NCBI RefSeq assembly: GCF_946480185.1
Contig: NZ_CAMLIG010000002.1
Coordinates: forward strand, 272,742 to 336,741
DNA: 64,000 bases
Reading direction: 5' to 3'
DNA from: an uncultured Pedobacter sp.
Lineage (GTDB): Bacteria; Bacteroidota; Bacteroidia; Sphingobacteriales; Sphingobacteriaceae
Part shown: positions 47,617 to 55,777 of the stretch, one piece after another
Numbering within the stretch: position 1 is the stretch's first letter
Layout of the letters: each line of letters begins with the position of its first letter
Made by a program: the position numbers and the translations under genes
Notes under the pieces: generated by a model
The model's input: the letters and a program-made list of their open reading frames with translations, nothing else
The model's database searches: none
Told to the model about the DNA's origin: nothing

Positions 47617-47928
47617 ATGATTTTCTTTGAATCGTACCACTTCATTGTACCGCTTAAACTCTTGGAAGCTAAATACCCAGGTGGACTGGAATACTTTAAA
47701 AAGGATGTTCCCAACACCACATATTTTGATGATGGACAGATTGCAACAGTTAGGTTTCTACTTCGAGAAGAAATCAATGAGTTTGTTGATTTAGTAGCAA
47801 GAAAGGGTCTGCATTTCCAACGTCAGGAATTCTACTCTGATGATTTTACAGTGTTCACTCCTGTTGGTGCATGGTGGAAACTTAAGAACTTAGTTTCTGA
47901 TATTATCTACTGTCATCTGAATGAGTGA
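47617..47928 (+). CDS. hypothetical island protein
   Basis: 103 aa, not recognised. It reads as a compact soluble alpha/beta protein (FIVPLKLLEAKYPGG, FDDGQIATVRFLLREEIN, FTVFTPVGAWWKLKNLV) with mixed polar and hydrophobic content typical of real genes and no signal peptide. A terminator lies just upstream, so its promoter must be short, or it is read from the upstream transcript. A candidate structured RNA follows. Confidence 0.6.
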   Translation: MIFFESYHFIVPLKLLEAKYPGGLEYFKKDVPNTTYFDDGQIATVRFLLREEINEFVDLVARKGLHFQRQEFYSDDFTVFTPVGAWWKLKNLVSDIIYCHLNE

Positions 47929-47937
47929 AATAATTTA

Positions 47938-47968
47938 TCTTCAAAATAAAGATTTCTACCTACCTTTG
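47938..47968 (+). promoter_or_regulatory. candidate promoter for the RNA/lipoprotein unit
   Basis: TACCTTTG (47961-47968) fits the TAnnTTTG -7 box; the -33 region (TCTT at 47938) is weak. A start near 47974 would place the structured element in a leader RNA. Confidence 0.45.
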
Positions 47969-48040
47969 TGCCAATCAAAAAGAAACTATAGAAGAATATA
48001 GAGTACTTCTTAAAATATAGGCGTTAGCTAATTTAATCTT

Positions 48041-48217
48041 GTCTTAGAAATCGGGAAATTTTTAACACAGCAAGGATGAATAAGTCAAATGCCCACGCAA
48101 TAAGCGTGGGCTGACTTGTTTGTTGTTGTGTGGGTTTTCCCGAACCTCTAAGACGCAAATGAGCTCAGTCCCACGCTTATTTCGTTTATAAACCACCGGT
48201 GTTGGGTCTGCACTGGT
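48041..48217 (+). ncRNA. candidate structured RNA (long hairpin plus competing strand)
   Basis: Nested perfect helices: 48041-48048 with 48147-48154 (8 bp), 48052-48058 with 48136-48142 (7 bp), 48065-48069 with 48127-48131 (5 bp), 48082-48087 with 48112-48117 (6 bp), and apical 48091-48098 with 48104-48111 (8 bp, AATAA loop). Downstream, 48170-48181 is exactly complementary (12 nt) to 48099-48110, so it can invade the apical stem. A further 7-bp hairpin is at 48195-48217, 24 bases before the lipoprotein ATG. No known RNA family was recognised. It may be a leader switch, a small RNA or a DNA-level element. Confidence 0.6.
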
Positions 48218-48241
48218 AACTAAATCATTAATTAACATTTT

Positions 48242-48952
48242 ATGAAGAAGATTTTATTATTGGCATTTACTGCCTCTGTTATGCTTGGTGCATGCAAAAA
48301 AAGTGATGACACTCCTAAAGAGGAGCTATGCACACAGGTCTCTACTTATACCGATGTTTATGAAAGTTCACAGGGAGACAGTGATTCAGATATCACCAAT
48401 GTAACCTATGACAGTCAGGGAAGGGTGTCTAAAGTAGCGTGGTCTGATGGAAGTTCCTTTTTATCCTATACCTATAATACAGGTTCAATAACAGAAGATC
48501 TAAATGACAACGGTTATCTGGAACAAACAGTTTACACACTTGATAACCAGAGCAGGATTGTAAGAGCGGTAAGAGGAACCGATGTGGATGTCAGCTACTC
48601 TTATAACGCAGAAGGATATTTATCGGAGATAAACGATGGGAGCGATAACATAACTTTTGAATGGCAGAACGGAAATATGGTGGAAAGTGACGGAACCACT
48701 TACTCTTATTATAATGAGGTGGCACCACAAAGTTATCTTATCACAACCTTTGGTGAAGACAATATGTACCTAAACAGTTCGCTTTACAGCTACTTTGGCA
48801 AGATGTCGAAAAACCTTCTTAAAACTGAAACCGAAGGTCAAAGTACTACTACCTATCAGTACGAGAAGGATACAAAGGGAAGAGTAAACAAGATAACTTC
48901 CGTCAACGGTGGAGACAAAGACACCTATGCGATAAGTTACTCATGCGATTAA
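48242..48952 (+). CDS. lipoprotein with YD/RHS-like repeats
   Basis: 236 aa. Signal peptide with lipobox LGAC (Cys 18), then a polar stretch and a beta-rich body. It has several RHS/YD-like pieces (NVTYDSQGRVSKV, YSYNAEGYLSEI, KDTKGRVNKI), as in Bacteroidetes DUF4595-type surface lipoproteins. Function unknown; an envelope location is expected. Its leader holds the structured-RNA candidate, and a terminator follows the stop. Confidence 0.8.
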   Translation: MKKILLLAFTASVMLGACKKSDDTPKEELCTQVSTYTDVYESSQGDSDSDITNVTYDSQGRVSKVAWSDGSSFLSYTYNTGSITEDLNDNGYLEQTVYTLDNQSRIVRAVRGTDVDVSYSYNAEGYLSEINDGSDNITFEWQNGNMVESDGTTYSYYNEVAPQSYLITTFGEDNMYLNSSLYSYFGKMSKNLLKTETEGQSTTTYQYEKDTKGRVNKITSVNGGDKDTYAISYSCD

Positions 48953-48968
48953 TCTAATGGAATTGAAC

Positions 48969-48995
48969 AAGGTAGGCCAAACGGTCTACCTTTTA
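48969..48995 (+). terminator. terminator of the lipoprotein gene
   Basis: AAGGTAGGCC pairs with GGTCTACCTT (one G-U) around AAAC, then TTTT. 17 bases past the stop. Confidence 0.75.
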
Positions 48996-49008
48996 AAACA
49001 ACAGAACC

Positions 49009-49188
49009 ATGTCAACAAACAACTCCGGCACCGGTGGGTGTCTTACTACCATTTTTATCTTATTAGTCATAGGTGCAATCTTTGGATTGGTAAGTTGGGG
49101 AACAGTTGGAAGCTTTGTCCAGGTAATCCTGACAATTACTGTTATCAGCATCGCTTTTTTTGGTGCACTTTACTTTTTCACTAAATAA
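49009..49188 (+). CDS. small two-helix membrane protein
   Basis: 59-codon gene read by eye. MSTNNSGTGGCL is followed by two membrane helices (about 12-30 and 36-57) separated by a short GTVGS turn, and it ends FFTK. No family recognised. Size and topology recall small toxins or phage/island membrane proteins, but nothing specific supports a function. The next gene starts 10 bp downstream, so the two are likely co-transcribed. Confidence 0.55.
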   Translation: MSTNNSGTGGCLTTIFILLVIGAIFGLVSWGTVGSFVQVILTITVISIAFFGALYFFTK

Positions 49189-49198
49189 TTGCTTTACA

Positions 49199-49531
49199 AT
49201 GGCAACTAAACAACAATATAGAGAACAATTGATTGATAACTTCAATCAGAACTTTAAGAATTCAAGTTTACAAGGTGAAGTCTCGATTGTCCAGCAATTA
49301 TTGGTAATCAATTTCATTTCACTACAACTTCGTAATCGATATATTTCTTACCAGATTGACAGCCACTTCGACGATGGTCCGCATCACGAATATTTTAAAA
49401 AGCTAAAAGAAAGCTTTATGAATCAGTTCAGAAATCTTTCTCCTTCAATTATAAATCTGTTTAAGATGGCTGATGTTAATGCAGTCAGGATAGATATCAT
49501 GCAAATGAAATTTTTAGAGCATAGTCTTTAG
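49199..49531 (+). CDS. hypothetical island protein
   Basis: 110 aa from ATG 49199 (MATKQQYREQLIDNF); the frame is open 39 bp further upstream but that part overlaps the small membrane gene. All-helical, amphipathic, with no signal or membrane segment. No family recognised. A short terminator (49578-49602) follows. Confidence 0.55.
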   Translation: MATKQQYREQLIDNFNQNFKNSSLQGEVSIVQQLLVINFISLQLRNRYISYQIDSHFDDGPHHEYFKKLKESFMNQFRNLSPSIINLFKMADVNAVRIDIMQMKFLEHSL

Positions 49532-49577
49532 AGTATGAAAAATAAATCAGAATAATTAACAATTAAACGGAAAAACT

Positions 49578-49602
49578 AAAGCCACAGCAGTGGCTTTTAT
49601 TT
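49578..49602 (+). terminator. small terminator
   Basis: GCCAC/GTGGC stem extended by AAA/TTT (49578-49597), then TATTTAA. Between two unknown island genes. Confidence 0.65.
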
Positions 49603-49611
49603 AATAAAACA

Positions 49612-50037
49612 ATGGGATCAGAACAAGCAATAAAACCAAATGAGGCATCACATGCAAGAAAGAAGATACATTCCTATCTACAGGAAGTGATGGACATCAA
49701 GACTAAGAACATCGATATAAAGTTCCATTTCGATAAAATAACGTTTAAAAGCATGTTCCAACCGTTGGTCTTCAAAATAGATGAAATTCAGCAGTCGCTT
49801 AGAAACAGCAAATCCAATCCTGATCTGCATAGCATCATGCAGGCGCAGTACCATACTGCTGTTAAGAATGTAAGGGACTACCACAAAATGCATCTTTTAG
49901 CCATGTCCGAGTACTTTGAAGAAGCTAAACTGTCCAGAGCAGAAGTCTTTGTGGGTGAACATCATTTATGCTCACTGGATCTGATGCGTTTGAAACAACG
50001 TAAGGGAGCTAAAGAGTCAGAACAACAGGAGCCGTAG
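49612..50037 (+). CDS. hypothetical island protein
   Basis: 141 aa, predicted all-helical and soluble, rich in Lys/His/Gln (KIHSYLQEVMDIKTKNIDIK, FDKITFKSMFQPLVFKIDEI). No recognised family. It could be a coiled-coil adaptor or DNA-binding protein, but no motif decides this. Its end lies inside the downstream terminator stem. Confidence 0.5.
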   Translation: MGSEQAIKPNEASHARKKIHSYLQEVMDIKTKNIDIKFHFDKITFKSMFQPLVFKIDEIQQSLRNSKSNPDLHSIMQAQYHTAVKNVRDYHKMHLLAMSEYFEEAKLSRAEVFVGEHHLCSLDLMRLKQRKGAKESEQQEP

Positions 50038-50056
50038 TAAAATATGGCTCTTTTTG
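50029..50056 (+). terminator. terminator overlapping a stop codon
   Basis: GAGCC/GGCTC stem (50029-50033 with 50046-50050) then TTTTTG. The left arm lies inside the upstream coding end. Confidence 0.65.
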
Positions 50057-50083
50057 TTCCATTTTTTAAAAGGTTACATTGCA

Positions 50084-50147
50084 ATATCCAAAATCTAGAG
50101 TTACCCTTAAAGAAGAATAATTTACCTATTCTTGGATATTGATTAAA
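50084..50147. repeat. TATCCAA/TTGGATA repeat, copy A
   Basis: Perfect 9-bp arms AATATCCAA and TTGGATATT enclose GAGTTACCCTTAAAGAAG; ends GATTAAAC. Related units at 50609, 61672 and 61937. Lies 12 bp upstream of the DUF6717-like gene. Confidence 0.65.
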
Positions 50148-50158
50148 CATAGTTAAAT

Positions 50159-50524
50159 ATGACAGCTACATTCAGATTTTATAAAGATAAACGTAATGAA
50201 TGGTACATCGATTTACCAGGATGGAAAGGATCTAAAGCTCAACTGGAAATGGTTGAAGGAGCGGATACCATGTTAGACATTGTAAGTGATTTCACCAATG
50301 AATGTTTCCTTAAGATGTCAGATAGACCATTTGATGGCGCAGAAATATTAACATTAACTTACGCAAGGACCAACGATCAAGGCGGTGGAGGGGATTATAT
50401 ATTGAACCAATATGAAGGCAGAACAATAGATCACATCATGTGGTTGTGTGAAGTAACCAAATATGTGTTCAAAGGGTTGCCACAATTTATTTATTTTGTG
50501 AAATGTGACAGCATTACTGATTAA
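50159..50524 (+). CDS. DUF6717 family protein
   Basis: 121 aa. The pattern FYKDKRNEWYIDLPGWKGSK, followed by LEMVEGADTMLDIVSD, matches the DUF6717 family of small proteins with no assigned function. No signal or membrane helix. It stands alone, preceded by a TATCCAA repeat that could be its promoter or operator region. Confidence 0.7.
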   Translation: MTATFRFYKDKRNEWYIDLPGWKGSKAQLEMVEGADTMLDIVSDFTNECFLKMSDRPFDGAEILTLTYARTNDQGGGGDYILNQYEGRTIDHIMWLCEVTKYVFKGLPQFIYFVKCDSITD

Positions 50525-50608
50525 GGGGAGTTTAAACTCTCTATCTTTTAAATTTAACATAGGCAAGCGATTTTCGAATGGTCTTCTTGCTTATGTTTTA
50601 TAAGGATA

Positions 50609-50660
50609 TATATCCAAACTTTGAACTGCCCTTTAAAAAAAAGATTATTAATTATTGACT
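50609..50660. repeat. TATCCAA repeat, copy B (partial)
   Basis: ATATCCAAACTTTGAACTGC followed by CCTTTAAAAAA aligns with the left two thirds of copy A. The TTGGATA arm is missing. It precedes the gene at 50749. Confidence 0.5.
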
Positions 50661-50748
50661 ATAATTATTTAAATTATTCGATCCCTTTCACTTTATACTT
50701 GTATCATAGTCAATCTGATAATTATATTTATATCTCTAATTCAATTTA

Positions 50749-52383
50749 ATGACTACGGAAGAAATACAGAATATCTTTGCTTCGGACGTTAAAGGTAATC
50801 CAATCTATATTGATGACGCTATTAGTGGTAGAAAAGGATATTTTTGTCTAGGTTGTGATAGAGAAATGCAGGCTGTGAAATCTATAATACGTGGAAGGAA
50901 ATCCTATTTCAGACACGATGTAGAAGCGAATAAGACAAAAGGAAAATGTACATATTCTGATGAAACATATCGTCATAAGCTCGCAAAAGAAGCATTGCAA
51001 ATATCAAAACGCATTAAAGTTCCTGCTATACTAAAATTTCATCCAACTAATCAAGGCGACGCTTTACTAATTAAACCATCACATTATATAGAGGCACATT
51101 CTGTTTCGATCGAGCTCGCTTTTTACGAAACTGATAATGGGGAGGTGAAATGGGGGAAGGATATTGGAGAGGGGAAAAATCTTCTAATCAGACCAGATGT
51201 TACCTTCTTTGACAAGAAGGGTCAACCTATATTACTTATCGAAATTGTAGCTACCCATAAACTCACAGAAGATAAAATCATACTTATGCGGAGACTCGGT
51301 ATTAACACAGTGTCAGTAACTATACCAAAAGATTCTCCAGAAGCTATAACTCAAACGTTCGAAGAAACAAGTAGAACCAAATGGATTTATAATTATGAAC
51401 AAGAGACAACCCAATATATATTGCTTTCCGACTCAGATGCAGAAGCAGTACCATTTATTGATGAGCAACAAAGAAGAGATTTTAAAATCACACTCAAATG
51501 CAGACAGGCGGAAATTGGAGATCTTATTCGCAGAATTGGAAGATGCTTGGCATCGGAACAATACCGAACAATTGACGAATCAAATAGACGAGAGTTACAA
51601 AGAGTTAAGGGAAATACAGACGAATTCCTCAGAGATATTGATAGAAAAGCAGAAAGCAATACAGGAACATTATCAACAGCAGAGGAACTTGAGATTAAAG
51701 ATTATAGAGAATCAAGAAGAGGAAATCAAGAAATCATCTCAGAAATTGGAGTTAATCAATACGAAGCTGAAAACAGATATAGGGAACTGGAAGAAAGATA
51801 TTTTAGAAAAAGAGAAGAACTTAGCAGAGAGCAGAAACAGGTTGACGGAGATTACACAAAACATGTCCAATCTAGAGGAAGAGAGGAAAGAGTCTTTAAT
51901 GATACTAGGTCACAACTTGAAAAAGAAACAATCAGAGTTGAAGACGCTATCCGAAAAGCAGAAAGAACTATTAGCGATACAACAGAAATTAGCTCGGATG
52001 GAGGCAGAAATCAAGAAGAGAGAGCTTCGAGAAGTACAGCTCTTAAAGAGAGAGAATATAGCCGAGGAAACGCAATTAAAGAACAGATTGAAAGACATAT
52101 CGCAAGAGAATTGGAAAATCGAGCTAAGTCATATAAAAGAATTGAAGATATGGGAAGCGAACTTAAAAAACAATATGAAGATTTTTGTACATCAACAATT
52201 GAAGCCATTGAGAGAGCAGATTATAACGGAATTCCCATACTTACCCAAGGACATGAAACAATGTTATCTACAAGGGGACTACTTTACGATTATTCAGAAA
52301 AACAACGCATTGAAAAGAGATATCGGTCAATTAGAGAGTTTCTTATCTCGGGCTCATTTAAAATATGGATGCCGAAGTCTTAA
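50749..52383 (+). CDS. CoiA/nuclease-like protein with coiled coil
   Basis: 544 aa. Residues 30-75 have a CoiA-like Cys/His pattern (CLGCDREM, RHD, C, H). Residues 130-200 look like a PD-(D/E)xK-type nuclease core (LIRPDVTFF, PILLIEIVATHKLTEDK). From about 215 on there is a long charged coiled coil, then a C-terminal module (NGIPILTQGHETML, RGLLYDYSEKQRIEKRY, SGSFKIW) that resembles conserved ends in Bacteroidetes relatives as I recall them. From 51395 a second frame is also open for 344 codons. The full-length first frame is preferred because its third codon positions stay AT-rich. Confidence 0.65.
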   Translation: MTTEEIQNIFASDVKGNPIYIDDAISGRKGYFCLGCDREMQAVKSIIRGRKSYFRHDVEANKTKGKCTYSDETYRHKLAKEALQISKRIKVPAILKFHPTNQGDALLIKPSHYIEAHSVSIELAFYETDNGEVKWGKDIGEGKNLLIRPDVTFFDKKGQPILLIEIVATHKLTEDKIILMRRLGINTVSVTIPKDSPEAITQTFEETSRTKWIYNYEQETTQYILLSDSDAEAVPFIDEQQRRDFKITLKCRQAEIGDLIRRIGRCLASEQYRTIDESNRRELQRVKGNTDEFLRDIDRKAESNTGTLSTAEELEIKDYRESRRGNQEIISEIGVNQYEAENRYRELEERYFRKREELSREQKQVDGDYTKHVQSRGREERVFNDTRSQLEKETIRVEDAIRKAERTISDTTEISSDGGRNQEERASRSTALKEREYSRGNAIKEQIERHIARELENRAKSYKRIEDMGSELKKQYEDFCTSTIEAIERADYNGIPILTQGHETMLSTRGLLYDYSEKQRIEKRYRSIREFLISGSFKIWMPKS

Positions 52384-52429
52384 AGAACTTTATAACGCAT
52401 ATATTAAATATGAAGATTCATTAAAATAG

Positions 52430-53173
52430 TACTAACTATAAGTGAGTTGCAATCCTGATTCTTACCTCTCCCGCATTGGTGCTTACAGGGGGAAAGGTAA
52501 GAAACAGTCTTTTGTACAGTGGTTGGGTACAATGTTCCACCTCATTCTTTAAAAGGTTACTGCTTTTAGTTTCTGGTCCGGTGTTCCATAGGTTGAGCCT
52601 GTGCGTACCCGATTAGGTAATAAGGCATTCGCAAAAGCTCCGAACGCAGATAGAACGCCAAATTGGTTGCGTTGATAAGTCTTGCAGACACATCAACTAC
52701 ACTTACTCACTTGGGTTCGCAATTTGTCATTCTATATGCTTAGTTCTACGGTTTGCTCATATATGCTCCCTTTATATTTATTGAACATTCTCTAGCGCTA
52801 ATGATCAATAAATCTAAACGCATATCTAGTTCAGCGAGCCTGCGCTTTCGAGAAAGCTTCGGATTCTGTCAGAGTTATTGTGTGGTCTCTCCCACTTCCC
52901 TTTTAACAATAACATCCGCCATAATCCTTGTGTTAAAACATATCTTGGTGCCCGTTTGCAAACTCCTGCACCAAGAACTTTCTCTCCACTCGCATGTCGA
53001 CTCGCAAGGTCTGTGCTGTTAATAAAAGGTAGTGCATTTTAAATAAAAGAAATTTGCATAAGGATATATATAAATTATTTATCTTAGAAAATAATATGGA
53101 ATCTTTGAACCTCCCTTAAGCTAATTAAATGCAGATGTGTTGTGGGGGTTATTGCACATATATATTAAGTTAG
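52430..53173. other. noncoding island region with inverted repeats
   Basis: No supported gene; the 89-codon frame at 52753 has no protein character. Features: TTCTTACC/GGTAAGAA arms around 52459-52503, CTTGGTGC/GCACCAAG (52944-52951 with 52968-52975), ATTCTTTAAAAGGTTAC at 52544, and a direct repeat (52977-53107) whose partner is at 55549-55680. Confidence 0.5.
52977..53107. repeat. 130-bp direct repeat, copy 1
   Basis: Shares CTCCACTCrCATGyCGACTC and GCAAGGTCTGTGCT with 55549-55680, then diverges but keeps AATAAATTT-like and TTATCTTAGAA blocks. The two copies bracket the first three genes of the defence region. Confidence 0.75.
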
Positions 53174-53560
53174 ATGCTATCTTACCAGACCGAATATATG
53201 AACAAAGATTCAAATCAACGAAATTGGAAATTAAGAGGAGCAGTATTCTTGACAATTGCTACAGTGACTTTTTTATGGAATTCAAAATTTACTAAAATAG
53301 GCATAAACCTTTATCAGAGTATTTTAGTCAGTTTGCTCCTCACGTGGTTGTTAGTGTATATAAAAGCGTTATTCACAGCTCGAATTAGGAAGGCAAAGGG
53401 ATGCATAAACAGAGGAAATAATATTTGGGAACACGACTACGTATTCAAAAGTTCCACCCTTGGCTATCACGACAATAAGGAGATAAATCATAGGGTAAGT
53501 TACGAATGCAAAAATTGTCGAAAGGTCTACGTTGAAAATGAAGTTAAATATTTACGTTAA
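53174..53560 (+). CDS. hypothetical membrane protein with Zn-ribbon end
   Basis: 128 aa, not recognised. Two membrane helices (about 22-38 and 47-67) are followed by a cytoplasmic tail with CINRG near 78 and CKNC near 112, which may bind zinc. The start may be Met 1 (53174) or Met 9 (53198, MNKDSNQRNW). Position just before the cassette-like units suggests accessory or defence cargo, by location only. Confidence 0.55.
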   Translation: MLSYQTEYMNKDSNQRNWKLRGAVFLTIATVTFLWNSKFTKIGINLYQSILVSLLLTWLLVYIKALFTARIRKAKGCINRGNNIWEHDYVFKSSTLGYHDNKEINHRVSYECKNCRKVYVENEVKYLR

Positions 53561-53720
53561 TGACCTGTCTTAAAATTGCAGTTTGTAATTCTCATTCAGA
53601 ATCACGAGCTATGCCTATCCAAATCCATGAGACTTTTATACACATAAATCGCTTTTATCATCTGAATTAAATCATTGAGTTGTTTATACCTAACTAAATA
53701 ATACGACTCTAAAAAATACA

Positions 53721-53855
53721 GTTACTAACCGCAAATTTGTATTATAATGGCTGAACTGCTTTACTTTATATCATCGCAATTAACTAACTTTATATGGGCA
53801 GACAAGTTTGTGCTTTCTAAGCCATTACAACACAAATTCGCCAACCGTTATGTGT
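53721..53855 (+). repeat. attC-like palindromic site 1
   Basis: 53731-53752 pairs with 53820-53841 in 19 of 22 positions, around a 67-bp spacer. The left flank is TACTAACC and the right flank CCGTTATGTG, resembling the RYYYAAC/GTTRRRY simple sites of integron attC. The next gene starts at the ATG inside GTTATGTG. Left half recurs at 54667, 58377 and 59174. Confidence 0.6.
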
Positions 53856-54662
53856 CATTATAGAAACATTGTGGAAAACAAGAAAATAAAAATAGACACT
53901 TTTAATCCATACGAAAACAGGTTCCCAAACAGAAAACTAGTTACAAGAGAAACTTTGCTTTTGGTTAAATATTTAAGGACTGAGGGTTATGAAGTAGTTA
54001 TTGAACCTGACAATGGGCTTCCTGTTGAGTATCTCTATCGAAAGGGAATTAGAGAATTTTTTGCTGACCCTGTTAATATAATGCTTATCAATATTCCAAT
54101 ATCAATATTGGTAAATATTATTTCAAACCAACTTCAAAAATTATTTGACAAAAAAGAAACCTTAAATAAGCAGAATGTAAATATTAAAATTGACAACTCT
54201 ACAAACGTTTACAATTACTTAGGAGAGCCACAAGAGAAGAACATCGACAAGATTATCGATAAAAAGCGAAAGGAATTAAAAGAAGGGTTTAATAAATGCT
54301 TTGAAATAAAATCGCCTTACGAAAATTTACCGATACCAGTATTCTTAGAACACAAGCCCAAAATTGTTGGTTGGTGTTGGCTTTGGAGTGATGATGAAGG
54401 TTTGAAGTCTAAAATGATAATAACCGACAAAGTTGTTAAAAGAAGAATTACACAAAACCGTTTAAATGGCTTAAGTGTGACGGGAATAGCAACAAAGACA
54501 AAATGCTCAATTTGCAAATCTGAATTTGTCAATTGTAAACATATACCAGGAAAAAAATATAAGGGGGAGAAATGTTTTAACACAATTATGGAAACCGAAT
54601 ATGTAGAAACCAGTATTGTTAAAGAGCCCATTAATTCCCAATGTTTAATTAGTTATAAATAA
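53850..54662 (+). CDS. cassette-borne protein of unknown function with Cys motif
   Basis: 270 aa from ATG 53850, which lies within the right end of the attC-like site; the frame is open 42 bp upstream but that part is repeat sequence. A hydrophobic segment at about 82-102 could be a membrane helix. The C-terminal half has CSICKSEFVNCKH near 223-235, a possible zinc site. No family recognised. The stop codon is 4 bp before the next repeat (CACATAAC at 54667). Confidence 0.6.
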   Translation: MCHYRNIVENKKIKIDTFNPYENRFPNRKLVTRETLLLVKYLRTEGYEVVIEPDNGLPVEYLYRKGIREFFADPVNIMLINIPISILVNIISNQLQKLFDKKETLNKQNVNIKIDNSTNVYNYLGEPQEKNIDKIIDKKRKELKEGFNKCFEIKSPYENLPIPVFLEHKPKIVGWCWLWSDDEGLKSKMIITDKVVKRRITQNRLNGLSVTGIATKTKCSICKSEFVNCKHIPGKKYKGEKCFNTIMETEYVETSIVKEPINSQCLISYK

Positions 54663-54666
54663 CGAA

Positions 54667-54786
54667 CACATAACAGCAAATTTCACAAAGATGGCTCACG
54701 CAGTTTACGTTAATTCGTCAGTTATTTAGTTACTTTAGTGCTGGATGACAATGGTTCTGCAAATAGTTTCTTATCCCAACGTGTTG
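54667..54786 (+). repeat. attC-like site 2
   Basis: CACATAACAGCAAATTT and a shared block GGCTCACGCAGTTTACGTTA align with site 1 and site 4; CACATAAC is the inverse of GTTATGTG at site 1. The right half (to CCAACGTGTTGAT) is degenerate. Confidence 0.5.
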
Positions 54787-54823
54787 ATAGAAGCGATCAT
54801 ATTCAGAGATAGAAAGCAAATAC

Positions 54824-55513
54824 ATGGAAATTGTTTTAATCATACTTTTCTTTGTTGGTTCAATTATAATCTTCATTAAGGTTCGAGATAAGAAGTTATT
54901 AGAAACTGTTACAAAATCAGATAGAGGGACTAGAACTGAGAGAAAGCTAGTATTAAAGCTTTTAAAATTTGGAACTCCGGCAGTTACTATCTTCCATGAT
55001 TTATACGTGAAAAAGCGTGACGGTAATTACACTCAAATTGACTTAGTCGTTGCAACCAAAGTCGGAATAATTGTATTTGAAGTCAAAGATTACAAGGGTT
55101 GGATTTTTGGAACTGGCTACAAACCGCAGTGGACTCAAGTACTAAGTTATGGTAAAATAAAACATCGATTTTACAATCCAATATTACAGAACAATAAACA
55201 CATCGAAGATTTAAGGAAACAGCTTAAACAGTTTGAAAATATTCCATTTTATTCAATCGTAGTATTCTATGGAGACAGCGAGTTAAAGGATATAACTTTC
55301 GTCCCAGAAGGAACATTTATTGTAAAACCTAATAGAATTTCGAAAGTCCTGAAGATGATTTTGAAGAACAACGAACCAGCCCATTACACCAACAAAAGGG
55401 AAGTGGTTAATATGTTGAAAGACGCTGTCAAGAACGGAGAAAATAGTGAGGTTCAAAGTCAGCATATTGAAAACGTCAATGATATGTTGGGTAGAGATAG
55501 GGTATTTGATTGA
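54824..55513 (+). CDS. NERD domain nuclease-like protein
   Basis: 229 aa. One N-terminal membrane helix (2-18), then a NERD (nuclease-related) domain: GTRTERKLVLKLL near 35-47, TQIDLVVATKVGIIVFEVKDYKG near 72-95 with the Asp...Glu-x-Lys nuclease core, and a C-terminal helical end. NERD proteins are often found in plasmids and defence regions, anchored at the membrane. It is the single gene between two repeats, so probably one mobile cassette. Confidence 0.82.
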   Translation: MEIVLIILFFVGSIIIFIKVRDKKLLETVTKSDRGTRTERKLVLKLLKFGTPAVTIFHDLYVKKRDGNYTQIDLVVATKVGIIVFEVKDYKGWIFGTGYKPQWTQVLSYGKIKHRFYNPILQNNKHIEDLRKQLKQFENIPFYSIVVFYGDSELKDITFVPEGTFIVKPNRISKVLKMILKNNEPAHYTNKREVVNMLKDAVKNGENSEVQSQHIENVNDMLGRDRVFD

Positions 55514-55777
55514 GAAAAATCATCTGTTCTGCAAATCAATTTTAACATGAACTTTTTCTCCACTCACATGCCGACTCGCAAGGTCTGTGCTATTTACAAC
55601 GGCAGTGATATTTTAAGAAAATAAATTTCGTTAATGGTTAACAAAGATTATCTTAGAACAATAAACCAACTTAATATGTACACATTAGAGATGTTATCGG
55701 TTTATGAAACACGTATATACGTTAGCAGTAAACATAAGACAGATTTTCCTAGAAACTAAATAAAACGAATTTTAACA
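55514..55777. other. intergenic region between cassettes
   Basis: No gene. Contains the second copy of the direct repeat (55549-55680) and an AT-rich leader for the ATPase gene. No attC-like block is recognisable here, unlike at the other boundaries. Confidence 0.5.
55549..55680. repeat. 130-bp direct repeat, copy 2
   Basis: Partner of 52977-53107, best conserved over the first 40 bp (CTCCACTCACATGCCGACTC then GCAAGGTCTGTGCT). Confidence 0.75.

Noticed and set aside
48041..48217. 6S RNA or retron msr-msd as identity of the structured RNA
   Set aside because: No reverse transcriptase gene in the window, and 6S RNA would be expected in the core chromosome; no conserved family sequence recognised.
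52753..53022. 89-codon open frame in the noncoding region
   Set aside because: Low-complexity Ser/Leu-rich product, overlaps the direct repeat at 52977 and inverted repeats, no plausible leader.
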